Positions 25,279 through 33,722 are shown, counted from the stretch's first letter. The stretch: DNA of 64,000 nucleotides from Curtobacterium sp. VKM Ac-1393 (GCF_015350995.1 NZ_JADKRW010000006.1:326301-390300), one strand, 5' to 3'. Numbers and translations are program-made. Notes: generated by a model from the sequence alone, not told the origin.

Positions 25279-26897
25279 CCGCTCCGGAGCAGCCCACCGA
25301 TCCGGAGCAGGCGGCCGGCGGCACCGTGCTGTTGTGCGGCGGATCGGTGCTCGGTCCGGACGACACCCGGGTCCGCGCCGACGTCCTCGTCACCGACGGC
25401 GTCATCCGCGCCGTCGGCTCCGACCTGCACGCGCCCGCCGGTGCGCACGTGATCGACTGCGGCGAGCGCCTGGTGCTGCCGGGCTTCGTGGACGCGCACT
25501 CCCACGCCGGCTCGCTCGTGTTCGACGAGGGCGTGCAGCTCGCGCTCCTGCGCCAGGGCGTCACCACGATCGTCACCGGGCAGGACGGCGTCGGGCCGGC
25601 TCCGGGCGACGGCTCGTACGCCGACACGTACTTCGCCGCCATCGACGGCCCGCACCCGAGGTACCGCGGTGGCGGCATCGCCGGGTTGCTGGGGACCTAC
25701 GACGGCACGACCCCGATCAACGTCGCGACGCTCGTGCCCGCCGGCACGGTCCGCCACCAGGTCATGGGCGATGACCCGGGCCCGGCGCACGCCGAGCAGC
25801 TGGTGGCGATGCGGGAGCTCGTCCGACAGGGCCTCGCAGACGGTGCCGCCGGCCTGGCGACGGGACTCGACTACGTTCCGGGCCTGTTCGCCGACACCGC
25901 CGAACTCGTGGCGCTGTGCACCGAGGTCGCAGCCGTCGATGCCCTGTACGTCTCGCACATGCGCGGCGGCTACGAGGGCAACGCCCGCGCCGGACTCGAC
26001 GAGATCGCCGACATCGTGCGCGCCACGGGCGTCCGGGCCCACGTCTCGCACCTGCACGCACCCGTCGACCTCGCGGTGAGCGCGCTCGCCGAACTCGAGG
26101 CCGACGGCGCAGCGATGTCGTTCGATGCCTACCCCTACTCGCGCGGCTGCACGATCCTGTCGATGCTGCTCCTGCCGGCGGCCCTCGCCCGCCCCGGCAC
26201 CGAGGACCTCGCCCACGCGATCGCCGACGCGGCCGGTCGCGCCGCGGTCCGGGCCGCCGTGCTCGACCGGGTGCTGTCCCGGGCCGACCTCGGCACCGGT
26301 TGGGCCGAGCAGATCATGCTGTCGCACGTGCCCGCCGCCGAGTTCCATGCGCTGCAGGGCCGGACCCTCGCCGACGCCGCCGAGGCAACGGGGACCGACC
26401 CGGTGGACCTCGCCCTCGACGTCCTGGTCGACTCGGCGCTGCAGGTCACCGCCGTGATGCGGGTGCCGAGGCCCCGGACCGCCGACGACCTCGCCCCGCT
26501 CTTCCGGCTGCCCGGGCACACGGCTGGCTCGGACGGCATCTTCGTGGGGACGCACCCGCATCCGCGGGCGTACGGCACGTTCGCCCGCTACCTGCAGGAC
26601 TTCGCCCGGCCCGGACTCCTGACGTGGCACGAGGCCGCGCGTCACCTGTCCACCACCGCGGTCGAACGGCTCGGGCTCGGCCGACGTGGCACGGTCACGG
26701 TCGGGGCGATCGCGGACCTGGTCGTCGTGGATCCGGATCGGGTCGCCGCGCAGTCGTCTTACGACGCGCCGATGCGCCTGGCCGAGGGCATCGACGACGT
26801 CCTCGTCGCCGGTGTCCCGGTGCTGGCAGCCGGTGCCCTGACACACGCGACCCCCGGTGCCGGGCTGCGTTGCCGTCCGGGCCGGATCGACCAGTAA
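25275..26897 (+). CDS. N-acyl-D-amino-acid deacylase (D-aminoacylase)
   Basis: A 540-residue amidohydrolase-superfamily enzyme of the D-aminoacylase type. The metal-binding motif is in LPGFVDAHSHAGSL (HxH); conserved regions GVTTIVTGQDGVG, YVSHMRGGYEGNARAGLDEI and VRAHVSHLHAP carry further ligands; a DGIFVGTHPHPRAYGTF segment near the C-terminus is typical. It removes acyl groups, commonly acetyl, from N-acyl-D-amino acids. In this operon it could deacetylate N-acetyl-D-glucosaminate before the lyase (inference). The ATG overlaps the aldolase stop. Confidence 0.9.
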   Translation: MTAPEQPTDPEQAAGGTVLLCGGSVLGPDDTRVRADVLVTDGVIRAVGSDLHAPAGAHVIDCGERLVLPGFVDAHSHAGSLVFDEGVQLALLRQGVTTIVTGQDGVGPAPGDGSYADTYFAAIDGPHPRYRGGGIAGLLGTYDGTTPINVATLVPAGTVRHQVMGDDPGPAHAEQLVAMRELVRQGLADGAAGLATGLDYVPGLFADTAELVALCTEVAAVDALYVSHMRGGYEGNARAGLDEIADIVRATGVRAHVSHLHAPVDLAVSALAELEADGAAMSFDAYPYSRGCTILSMLLLPAALARPGTEDLAHAIADAAGRAAVRAAVLDRVLSRADLGTGWAEQIMLSHVPAAEFHALQGRTLADAAEATGTDPVDLALDVLVDSALQVTAVMRVPRPRTADDLAPLFRLPGHTAGSDGIFVGTHPHPRAYGTFARYLQDFARPGLLTWHEAARHLSTTAVERLGLGRRGTVTVGAIADLVVVDPDRVAAQSSYDAPMRLAEGIDDVLVAGVPVLAAGALTHATPGAGLRCRPGRIDQ

Positions 26898-26920
26898 CGG
26901 GACGCAGCGGGCAACGGGGG

Positions 26921-27015
26921 TCGGTGAGGCACACGTGTCGGTGAGGCACACGCGTCGGTGAGGCTTCACACAGCCTGTCCGGCCGTCACGAAGCACTGTC
27001 CGGCCGTCACGAAGC
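26921..27015. repeat. Two short tandem repeat arrays at the D-aminoacylase/ridA junction
   Basis: A 17-bp unit beginning TCGGTGAGGCACACG is present nearly three times (26921-26969). It is followed by two copies of a 21-bp unit beginning CTGTCCGGCCGTCACG (26975-27015), the second of which contains the ridA stop codon. The gap lies between convergent genes. Confidence 0.7.
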
Positions 27016-27408
27016 GCTGGGCAGCACCGCCACGACGTCGATCTCGACCAGGATGTTCGCCAGGTGCGACTGCACGGTGGTGCGGACCGGGTACGGCTGC
27101 GAGAAGTGCTTCGCGTACTCCTCGTTGAACGCCGCGAAGTCACGGTCGGAGTGCTCGAGGTGGACCGTGGACTTCACGACGTCGTCGAGCGTCGCGCCGT
27201 GCTCGGCCAGGACCGCGGCGACGTTCGACAGCACCTGCGCGGTCTGACCCGCGACGTCATCGGCGATCGAACCCGTGGCCGGGTCCTGCGGGCCGAATCC
27301 GGCGGTGTACAGGAAGCCGTTGGCGACGATGCCCTGGCTGTAGGGCCCGGCGGGCTTCGGGGCGTTGTCGGTCACGATGGCGGTCTTCGGCGCGGTGGAG
27401 TGCGGCAC
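27007..27408 (-). CDS. RidA-family enamine/imine deaminase
   Basis: A 133-residue protein of the RidA/YjgF family that hydrolyses reactive enamine or imine intermediates from PLP-dependent dehydratases. YSQGIVANGFLYTAGFGPQDP and FNEEYAKHFSQPYPVRTTVQSHL contain the conserved Arg and Tyr positions, and ILVEIDVVAVLP ends the fold. Convergent with the D-aminoacylase, but its upstream region has a copy of the palindrome at 21426, so it is probably in the same regulon. This suits a role in finishing the lyase reaction. Confidence 0.93.
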   Translation of the reverse strand: MPHSTAPKTAIVTDNAPKPAGPYSQGIVANGFLYTAGFGPQDPATGSIADDVAGQTAQVLSNVAAVLAEHGATLDDVVKSTVHLEHSDRDFAAFNEEYAKHFSQPYPVRTTVQSHLANILVEIDVVAVLPSAS

Positions 27409-27494
27409 GGTTGCTCCTGGGGTTCGTCGGTCGTGGGCGGAGTCTCCAGGCTAGGCGGAGGCCACGCGGTGGGGCCGGCCACCCGGCCCACGCA

Positions 27495-27509
27495 TTCCGC
27501 ATTGCAGAA
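27495..27509. promoter_or_regulatory. Candidate IclR operator 2, upstream of ridA
   Basis: TTCCGCATTGCAGAA matches the site at 21426 in 14 of 15 positions and lies 87 bp before the ridA ATG. It links ridA to the lyase/KDG operon. Confidence 0.6.
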
Positions 27510-27516
27510 CGCGAGC

Positions 27517-27527
27517 CGGGCCTCCCG
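27517..27527. repeat. Type A repeat half-site
   Basis: CGGGCCTCCCG, the 11-bp arm of the dispersed type A family, without an obvious partner arm. Confidence 0.4.
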
Positions 27528-27565
27528 TCCGGGGTGCCGCACCGTCCACCCAGGTGGACGTCGAC

Positions 27566-27571
27566 TAGCCT
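27566..27571 (+). promoter_or_regulatory. -10 element for the leader ORF and glycosyltransferase
   Basis: TAGCCT lies 6 nt before the GTG at 27578, the leaderless spacing found at other genes in this window. It suggests that translation starts at the short ORF, not at the downstream gene. Confidence 0.45.
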
Positions 27572-27577
27572 GACCGG

Positions 27578-27640
27578 GTGCCGTCCACCCTGCCCGAACG
27601 CCGCCGAGCGCGCGCAGGCCGGCTCGGAGCGCGCGCGTGA
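27578..27640 (+). CDS. Possible 20-aa leader peptide ORF
   Basis: A short ORF starts with GTG 6 nt after a TAGCCT box and encodes 20 residues, rich in Arg and Ala. Its TGA (27638-27640) overlaps the GTG start of the glycosyltransferase at 27637 by 4 nt, so it could couple or control translation of that gene. It has no recognisable homology and may be fortuitous in GC-rich DNA. Confidence 0.35.
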   Translation: MPSTLPERRRARAGRLGARA

Positions 27641-28878
27641 GCCGGCTCGACGGCGCGGTCGCCGGAGCAGCCGCGAACGGACGACGCCGGGTCCTCGACA
27701 CCGTCACGTCGTTGCCGGCGTGGGCGGCGGTCCTGCTCGTCTGGACCGGTGGCCGGATCGTCTCCACGCTCTGGCTGGCGCTCGCGTACCCGCTGATCGG
27801 GCGAGCGATGCCGGACAACGCCATCTGGGGCAACGAGCACGGCTTCGCGGCGTTCCTGACGGCCTGGGACGGGCAATACTACGAGCAGATCTCGCTGCAC
27901 GGCTACCCCGATGTGCTGCCCGTGGACGCCGTCGGCAACGTGGCGCAGAACGCGTGGGCGTTCCTGCCGGCGTTCCCCTTCACCATCCGGATGCTCACCG
28001 CCTCGACCGGGCTGCCGTTCACGGTCGGCGCGCCCCTGATCTCGATCCTCGCCGGCCTGCTCGCGACGTACCTGCTGCACCGGCTGGTCCGCGACCGCGC
28101 AGGCAACGCGGCGGCGATGTGGGCGGTCTTCTTCTTCACGTGCGGTCCGCTGTCGTTCCTGCTGCAGGTCGGGTACGCGGAGAGCATGTTCCTCGCGCTC
28201 ACGTTCGGCGCGCTGCTCGCCCTGGAGCGGCGGCGGTACGGGCTCCTCACCGTGCTCGGGGTCGCGGCGGCCTTCACCCGTCCGGGGGCGCTGGCGATCC
28301 CGCTCGTCCTCGGGGTCATCGCCCTCGTCCGCTGGGTGCGGGCACGGCGGGAGACCGGCCGGGTGCTCGAGACGTTCCCCCTGCGCGAGCAGCTCCGGGT
28401 GGTGGCCGCGGGTGCCGTGATGGTCGCCGCGGGGCTCGCGTGGCCGGTCATCGCCTCGCACGTGACGGGCACGCCGAACGCCTACCTCGAGACCGAGATG
28501 TCCTGGTGGGTGAACTTCATCGGCCGCGTCGACTTCGTGCCGCTGTCGCCGTGGTTCCTCATCGCGGGTCGGTGGCTCGGCGTCGGCGGGGTCCTCATCG
28601 TGGTGGTCCTGCTCGTCGGGTTCCCGATCTGGCTGCTCCGCCGGTCGACGAAGCGGCTCGGTTCGACGACCGTGCTGTACTCGGCCGCCTACGCGTTGTA
28701 CATCTTCGCGGTGTCGCTGCCGATGGCCTCGACGCCGCGGCTGCTGATGCCCCTGGCGCCGCTGTTCGGGTCGCCCGAACTCGTGGCGAAGCCCTGGATG
28801 CGCTGGACCTTCGTCACCGCGGCGTTGGCCGGGCAGCCGGTGCTCGTCGCGGTGCTCTGGCTGCTCGGGCCTCCGTAG
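27637..28878 (+). CDS. PIG-V/GT-C-like membrane mannosyltransferase
   Basis: A 413-residue integral membrane protein with about 9-10 helices. The lumenal loop WDGQYYEQISLHGYP matches the W-D-x-x-(W/Y)-Y-x-x-I-x-x-x-G-Y motif of PIG-V-type GT-C mannosyltransferases, followed by FLPAFPFTIRML and GYAESMFLALTFGALLAL. These enzymes use polyprenyl-phosphate mannose to build cell-surface glycans. GTG start overlapping a short upstream ORF. Donor and acceptor are unknown. Confidence 0.83.
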   Translation: MSRLDGAVAGAAANGRRRVLDTVTSLPAWAAVLLVWTGGRIVSTLWLALAYPLIGRAMPDNAIWGNEHGFAAFLTAWDGQYYEQISLHGYPDVLPVDAVGNVAQNAWAFLPAFPFTIRMLTASTGLPFTVGAPLISILAGLLATYLLHRLVRDRAGNAAAMWAVFFFTCGPLSFLLQVGYAESMFLALTFGALLALERRRYGLLTVLGVAAAFTRPGALAIPLVLGVIALVRWVRARRETGRVLETFPLREQLRVVAAGAVMVAAGLAWPVIASHVTGTPNAYLETEMSWWVNFIGRVDFVPLSPWFLIAGRWLGVGGVLIVVVLLVGFPIWLLRRSTKRLGSTTVLYSAAYALYIFAVSLPMASTPRLLMPLAPLFGSPELVAKPWMRWTFVTAALAGQPVLVAVLWLLGPP

Positions 28879-28925
28879 CGGCCGGCGCTCGCGATCACTC
28901 CGGCGCCTGCGCTGGCTCCGACGCG

Positions 28926-28967
28926 GAACGACGAAGCCGACGTCGGACGACATCGGCTTCGTCGTTC
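28926..28967. terminator. Type B palindrome, bidirectional terminator
   Basis: Perfect 15-bp arms GAACGACGAAGCCGA (28926-28940) and TCGGCTTCGTCGTTC (28953-28967) between convergent genes. It is related to 1111-1162. Confidence 0.65.
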
Positions 28968-29024
28968 TGAGTCGGTCCGAGCCGCCCGGCCTGCCCGACC
29001 GCCCGGCCCGCCCGACCGCGCGCC

Positions 29025-29516
29025 CTAGAGCTCGATCGTCCCGTGGTCGCCGGTGTCCGGCTGGCTCTGCTTGCCGAGCGCTGCCTTGAGGGTCTGCACG
29101 AGGCTGCCGACCGGGCCGGTGTCCTGCGTCCAGTACTCGACCGAGTCACCCGACACCGTCAGGAGCCGGATCGAGGGGTCGTCACGGCCGTCCGGGAACC
29201 AAGCCTCGGCGAACGGCGACCACAGCTCGTCGATGACGGCGCTGTCCTGGGTCACCGTCGCGGTGCCGGCGATGGACAGGTACCCGCCCTGCGACTCGAT
29301 GGAGACGTTGACGTGCGGGTTCCTGGCGATGTCGTCGACCTTCTCGCTGCCGTCCTGCACCAGGAAGCGGAGGGTCCCGTTGAACGCCTTGTCCTGCACG
29401 GCGAGCGGCCGGGAGTGCAGCTGGCCGTCCTCGCTCACCGTCGTCAACAGGGCCGTGTGGGCGCCGTGGACGATGTCCGAGATGGCTGCGCGCTGGTCGG
29501 TCTGCGTGTCGGTCAT
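29025..29516 (-). CDS. Pyridoxamine 5'-phosphate oxidase-like (general stress protein 26) family
   Basis: A 163-residue split-barrel flavin-binding protein. Features are TALLTTVSEDGQLHSRPLAVQD, SEKVDDIARNPHVNVSIES and IDELWSPFAEAWFPDGRDDPSIRLLTV, which is diagnostic for the GsiB/general-stress-26 branch. Such proteins bind FMN or F420; many are uncharacterised and stress-induced. The start at 29516 is at the conserved MTDTQT region; the longer frame to 29822 is not conserved. Monocistronic. Confidence 0.88.
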   Translation of the reverse strand: MTDTQTDQRAAISDIVHGAHTALLTTVSEDGQLHSRPLAVQDKAFNGTLRFLVQDGSEKVDDIARNPHVNVSIESQGGYLSIAGTATVTQDSAVIDELWSPFAEAWFPDGRDDPSIRLLTVSGDSVEYWTQDTGPVGSLVQTLKAALGKQSQPDTGDHGTIEL

Positions 29517-29644
29517 GATGCTCCTTTGCGTCGTGCGCCCCGCCCTGCCCGACGTTCGACCGCGGGTTCGGCGGGGCCGTACCGTTCCCGCCAGTGTGCC
29601 CCTCGACGCTGGGCGCGTCCGGCACGCGGCAGCACCACCCCGGC

Positions 29645-29655
29645 CGGGAGGCCCG
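29645..29655. repeat. Type A repeat half-site
   Basis: CGGGAGGCCCG in the 360-bp gap between the genes at 29516 and 29877. The rest of that gap has several 8-12 bp inverted repeats around CACACGCACCGG/GATCCACCA motifs but no clear gene. Confidence 0.4.
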
Positions 29656-29876
29656 TGCCGACTCGCGCAGGCACGTCCGGACGCGCAGGTGGCTGGCTCG
29701 CAGTGCCCGCGCCCGGTCCGGCGCACTCCATGCGTCCGCACACAGCGACAATCCACCAGACGATCACCGCGTGCATCGTCGGAACATGCACACGCACCGG
29801 ATGCATGCGCAACGAGCGACACTCCACGAGTCGATCCGGTGGTGGATCGTCGGAAGATGCGCCCGCACCGAACGGG

Positions 29877-30506
29877 TCAGACGGGCTCGCGGATCGTGGT
29901 CTCGACGTCGACGACCTGCGGCACCCGCGGCATCGAGGCGAAGCCGAACGCCACGGGCGGGTCGAGCGGCGCCAGGGACCCGAGGGGCTCCCCCGCCCAG
30001 GTCCCGCGCACGCCGGTGACGTCGTGGGCCCCGGTCACGCCGTAGTACTCGCGGCGGCCGTTCCCCGCCGAGCCGGCGGTGCCGGAGCCGGGTGCGACGA
30101 GCCGCGCGACCGGGTCGATCGCCGCGAGCCACCGGGGGTCGCGGGCGATCGGCTTCGGCACGACGCGGAGCAGTCGTCCGAGCGGTGAGATGGTGCCGAC
30201 GTCGACCGTGGCCTGCAGCGCGCCGGCGTCGAGCTCCAGGCCGCGGGCGGTCCGTCGCGCCCGGACGTCGACCACGGACACGGTGTCGAACCGGTAGGTG
30301 CCGGAGACGTACGCGGCGACGATCTCGTCCGGAGCGAGCAGCACGCTGGTGCCGTCGGGCAGTTCGAGGAACACGTCGGTGAAGGCGCCGAAGGGCGAGC
30401 GGTCCCACATCCCGACGACGATCCGGACACCCGAGGTGGTGCCGACGCCCATGATCCGGCCGCGGAACCGGCGCTCGACGGGAGGGGTGCTGGGACGTGA
30501 CGGCAT
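29877..30506 (-). CDS. Hypothetical protein, 209 aa
   Basis: Starts MPSRPSTPPVERRFRGRIMG. The N-terminal half looks like a small beta-barrel (GVRIVVGMWDRSPFGAFTDV then FLELPDGTSVLLAPDEIVAA), the C-terminal half is proline/glycine-rich. The pattern occurs in uncharacterised actinobacterial proteins. No catalytic motif is seen. It stands alone between the stress protein and the LLM gene. An upstream frame to 31019 overlaps the LLM gene and is rejected. Confidence 0.7.
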   Translation of the reverse strand: MPSRPSTPPVERRFRGRIMGVGTTSGVRIVVGMWDRSPFGAFTDVFLELPDGTSVLLAPDEIVAAYVSGTYRFDTVSVVDVRARRTARGLELDAGALQATVDVGTISPLGRLLRVVPKPIARDPRWLAAIDPVARLVAPGSGTAGSAGNGRREYYGVTGAHDVTGVRGTWAGEPLGSLAPLDPPVAFGFASMPRVPQVVDVETTIREPV

Positions 30507-30579
30507 GCCGTGGACCGTACCCGGCGCGCCCGTGAGGCGGACCGACGGAGCCGACCCGCGCCTCCCGGCCGACCGCCCC

Positions 30580-31689
30580 CTACGGGACGGGGACGGGCTC
30601 GGCGAGCAGCTCGCGCACCCGCGGGGCGACCTGCGTGCCGTACAGCTCGATGGACCGCAGCATGTCCTCGTGCGGCAGGCGACCGGTCGCGTACCGCATG
30701 TCGAACCGCGAGGCGCCGAGGATCCGCATGTTCCGGGCGATCTTCCGCGCCACGGTCTCCGGCGACCCGACGTACAGCGAGCCACCGGCGGACAGGCCCG
30801 CGTGGTAGCCGGCGACGTCGAGGGGCGGCCAGCCGCGCTCCCGGCCGAGCTGGTCGGTGACGGCCTTGTGGTACGGCCAGTAGCGCTCGGCGGCTTCCTC
30901 GTCGGTCGCCGCGACGAAGCCCGGCGAGTGCATCGCGATGGGCTGCTGCGGGAGCTCGAGCTGGGTGAGCGCCTGGCGGTACAGCCGCGAGAACGGGGCG
31001 AACTGGGCGGGCTGCCCACCGATGATGGCGAGGAACAGCGGCAGGCCGTACGAGGCCGCGCGGATCACCGACTGGGGCGATCCACCGACCCCGACCCAGG
31101 TCGGGATCGCGCCGTGCTCGAGCTTCGGGAAGACGTCCTGGTCGACCAGACCGGCGCGCTTCGTGCCGGACCAGGTCACGGCGTCGCCGCCGCGCAGGGC
31201 CGCCCAGAGCTGCAGCTTCTCCTCGAACAGGACCTCGTAGTCGGACAGCTCGTAGCCGAACAACGGGAAGGACTCGGTGAACGAGCCGCGGCCGAGGATG
31301 ACCTCGGCACGGCCGTCCGAGATCGCGTCGACGGTGGCGAACCGCTCGTAGACGCGCACGGGGTCGTCGGAGGACAGCACGGTGACGGCGGACCCGATCC
31401 GGATCCGCAACGTCCGGGCAGCGATCGCGGCGAGGACGACCTCGGGGGCGCTGACGACGAAGTCGGCACGGTGGTGCTCCCCGACTCCGATGAAGTCGAT
31501 GCCCACCTGGTCGGCGAGGACGGCCTGCTCGACGACGTCGCGGATGCTCTGCGCGTCGGACTTCAGGCTGCCGTCGGGGAGTTCGGTGACGTCGCCGAAG
31601 GTGTCGATGCCGAGCTGCACGGGGCCGATCCGCTCGGGTGCGGGCGGCGGCACGTCCGAGGGGCGGTCGGTGCCGAATGCGTTGCTCAT
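30580..31689 (-). CDS. LLM-class flavin-dependent oxidoreductase
   Basis: A 369-residue TIM-barrel enzyme of the luciferase-like monooxygenase superfamily. VGIDFIGVGEHHRADFVVSAPEVVLAAIAA-type N-terminus, IRIGSAVTVLSSDDPVRVYERFATVD, RAEVILGRGSF and PTWVGVGGSPQSVIRAA are typical. It oxidises an organic substrate with reduced FMN or F420; the substrate is unknown. RBS GGAGG lies upstream of the ATG. The 96-bp upstream gap contains an ATGC-GTTT-GCAT inverted repeat that could be an operator. Confidence 0.93.
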   Translation of the reverse strand: MSNAFGTDRPSDVPPPAPERIGPVQLGIDTFGDVTELPDGSLKSDAQSIRDVVEQAVLADQVGIDFIGVGEHHRADFVVSAPEVVLAAIAARTLRIRIGSAVTVLSSDDPVRVYERFATVDAISDGRAEVILGRGSFTESFPLFGYELSDYEVLFEEKLQLWAALRGGDAVTWSGTKRAGLVDQDVFPKLEHGAIPTWVGVGGSPQSVIRAASYGLPLFLAIIGGQPAQFAPFSRLYRQALTQLELPQQPIAMHSPGFVAATDEEAAERYWPYHKAVTDQLGRERGWPPLDVAGYHAGLSAGGSLYVGSPETVARKIARNMRILGASRFDMRYATGRLPHEDMLRSIELYGTQVAPRVRELLAEPVPVP

Positions 31690-31772
31690 GCGAGCCTCCA
31701 GATCGATGCGTTTGCATAAAACTACCACGCCCGGAACGGCACGGCCAGACGGGCTCGACCAGCGCCCGCGTG

Positions 31773-31778
31773 TACGGT
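31773..31778 (+). promoter_or_regulatory. -10 element of leaderless SDR promoter
   Basis: TACGGT lies 7 nt before the ATG at 31786, as at the acylphosphatase gene. Confidence 0.45.
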
Positions 31779-31785
31779 CGCCCGC

Positions 31786-32694
31786 ATGCCGAAACTCCCC
31801 GATCAGTCCGGACGCAGGATCGTCGTCACCGGCTCCAACAGCGGGACCGGGAAGGAAGCCGCCACCCGCTTCGCAGCGGTCGGCGCCAGCGTCGTGCTGG
31901 CCGTCCGCAGCACCGAGAAGGGCGCGACCGCCGCTGCCGAGATCCGCGCCGCGCACCCGCACGCCGACGTCGAGGTGCGCGAACTCGACCTGGCGGACCT
32001 GGCGAGCGTGCGCCGCTTCGCCGCGGAGCTCGTGGACGAGGAACGCCCGATCGACGTGTTGGTCAACAACGCCGGCGTGATGGCCCCGCCGCAGCGCTTC
32101 GAGACCGTCGACGGCTTCGAGCTGCAGCTCGGCACGAACTTCCTCGGCCCGTTCGCGCTGACGAACCTGCTGCTGCCGTCGCTGCTGCGCGCCGAGGCAC
32201 CGCGCGTCGCGACGATGTCGAGCCTCGCGGCGATCCCCGGTCGGATCCGGTTCGGTGACCTGCAGTGGGAGCGTGGCTACAACGGCTGGCGCGCCTACGC
32301 CCAGTCGAAGCTCGCCGACCTGCTCCTCGCCCTGCACCTGCACCGGTTGACCGTCGAGGCGGACGTCCCCCTCGTCAGCACCGCCGCACACCCGGGCTAC
32401 ACCCGAACGAACCTGCAGTCGGCAGGGCGCTCCCTCGGGCGTGCGAAGCCCGTGCAGGCGAGCAACCGTGCGCTGCCGTTCACCCAGGCCGTCGAGCAGG
32501 GCACCGAGCCGCTGCTGTACGCCGCGGTCGGCCCGAACGCCGTCGGCGGCGCTTACTACGGCCCGGCCGGCCCGTTCGGCCTGACCGGCCCGACGACCGC
32601 CGTCTCGATCCCCGGATCGGCACGGAGCGCCGACCTCGCCCGCTCCCTCTGGGCCGTCGCCGAGGACCTCACCGGGACGCGCCCGCCGCTCTGA
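31786..32694 (+). CDS. Short-chain dehydrogenase/reductase (SDR)
   Basis: A 302-residue Rossmann-fold enzyme. The coenzyme motif IVVTGSNSGTGKEAATRFA (TGxxxGxG), VLVNNAGVM (NNAG), the catalytic Ser region RVATMSSLAA and the YxxxK motif in RAYAQSKLADLLL are present. Length and layout match the retinol-dehydrogenase-like, atypical SDRs. NADP(H) preference is likely from the basic residues after the first strand. Substrate unknown. Divergent from the LLM gene. Confidence 0.94.
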   Translation: MPKLPDQSGRRIVVTGSNSGTGKEAATRFAAVGASVVLAVRSTEKGATAAAEIRAAHPHADVEVRELDLADLASVRRFAAELVDEERPIDVLVNNAGVMAPPQRFETVDGFELQLGTNFLGPFALTNLLLPSLLRAEAPRVATMSSLAAIPGRIRFGDLQWERGYNGWRAYAQSKLADLLLALHLHRLTVEADVPLVSTAAHPGYTRTNLQSAGRSLGRAKPVQASNRALPFTQAVEQGTEPLLYAAVGPNAVGGAYYGPAGPFGLTGPTTAVSIPGSARSADLARSLWAVAEDLTGTRPPL

Positions 32695-32709
32695 GCGCGG
32701 GTGCGGCCG

Positions 32710-32885
32710 GGGGGCGTCCGGCTCGACTCCGGCTCGACTCCGGCTCGCCTCCGGCGTCTCCCCAGGACGCCGGCGTCTCGCCAGGACGCCTCCAGCTCCA
32801 CGAAACGCCGCCGAATTCGGAGGCGTCTCGCGCACATGGCGGCGTCGAACGAGTACACCGGCGTCTCGCGACGGCCCCGTGGTAC
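32710..32885. repeat. Type D repeats around GGCGTCTCGC
   Basis: Four to five copies of GGCGTCTC(G/C)C and complementary GGACGCC/GACGCC segments lie between convergent SDR and NRDE genes. The arrangement, direct repeats plus a GCCGCCGAATTCGG-type palindrome, parallels the type C element. Confidence 0.55.
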
Positions 32886-32903
32886 GTCCGACAAGCCGCC
32901 GGG

Positions 32904-33695
32904 TCAGGCGCGGTGCAGCTCCACCGACCCGTCCAGCCGACCGGGTTCGGTCAGCCGTGCGTGCTGCAGCACCGTGCGTTCCGGCCCGATCGCAGCGGCG
33001 ACGATGGACAGCGTCGTCATGTGCCCCTCGGTCTCGTGCACGTCGCGGAGGATCGCGTCCGGGTGGTCGCTCGGCAGCGCCGCCGAGTCGGCGAGGACGC
33101 CGAACCAGCCACTCCACCCGTCTCCGGCCTCGCCAACGCCATCCACCGTGCGGAGTTCGTCGAACGGCCCGAGCGCCGGCGGGCCGACCGGGGCGTCGAC
33201 CGCACGGAAGGCCTCGAGCCAGCGACCGATGCGCGGCGACGCGGGGTCGTCCGGCTCGCCGTGCGTCACCATGTGCACGCCCGGGCCGAGCTCGGTCGTG
33301 CGGACGCTCGTGCCGTCCCAGGTCAGGACAGCGGCGCCGTCGGCGGTGGCCCGGACGAGGTTGAACGCGCGGGTGGTCGGCAGCGTGTCGTCGTGCCCGG
33401 GCAACAGGTCGTCGGCGACGGCGTCGACCGGCACCACGCCACGGGTCGTCCACGTGCCGTCGGTGCTCGGTACCGGTTCGCCGCGGTTCAGCACGACCGC
33501 CAGCCCGGCACGGTCCGAGGCGGCGAGCCACGCACCTCCGGCAGCGCGGTCGCGGACGCCGCGGACCTCGGGGTCGCGGTCGGGCCACCACGCCGCCGGG
33601 GGGTCCCACGGGCGCTCGGGCGACTCGTCCCGCAGGGCGAGCACGGTGACGGGCCACTCGGACCCGGGGTCGACGCGGACGACGACGGTGCACAT
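32904..33695 (-). CDS. NRDE/TANGO2-family protein
   Basis: A 263-residue protein. It starts MCTVVVRVD, giving the N-terminal Cys expected of the NRDE (TANGO2) family, an Ntn-hydrolase-like fold. ALRDESPERPWDPP and AVVLNRGEP are conserved. Eukaryotic TANGO2 affects lipid or haem handling; the bacterial role is unknown. The start at 33695 is fixed by the Met-Cys. The divergent promoter region to coaBC is only about 40 bp. Confidence 0.82.
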   Translation of the reverse strand: MCTVVVRVDPGSEWPVTVLALRDESPERPWDPPAAWWPDRDPEVRGVRDRAAGGAWLAASDRAGLAVVLNRGEPVPSTDGTWTTRGVVPVDAVADDLLPGHDDTLPTTRAFNLVRATADGAAVLTWDGTSVRTTELGPGVHMVTHGEPDDPASPRIGRWLEAFRAVDAPVGPPALGPFDELRTVDGVGEAGDGWSGWFGVLADSAALPSDHPDAILRDVHETEGHMTTLSIVAAAIGPERTVLQHARLTEPGRLDGSVELHRA

Positions 33696-33722
33696 GCCGT
33701 CGATCCTCGCACGTGCCCCCGG

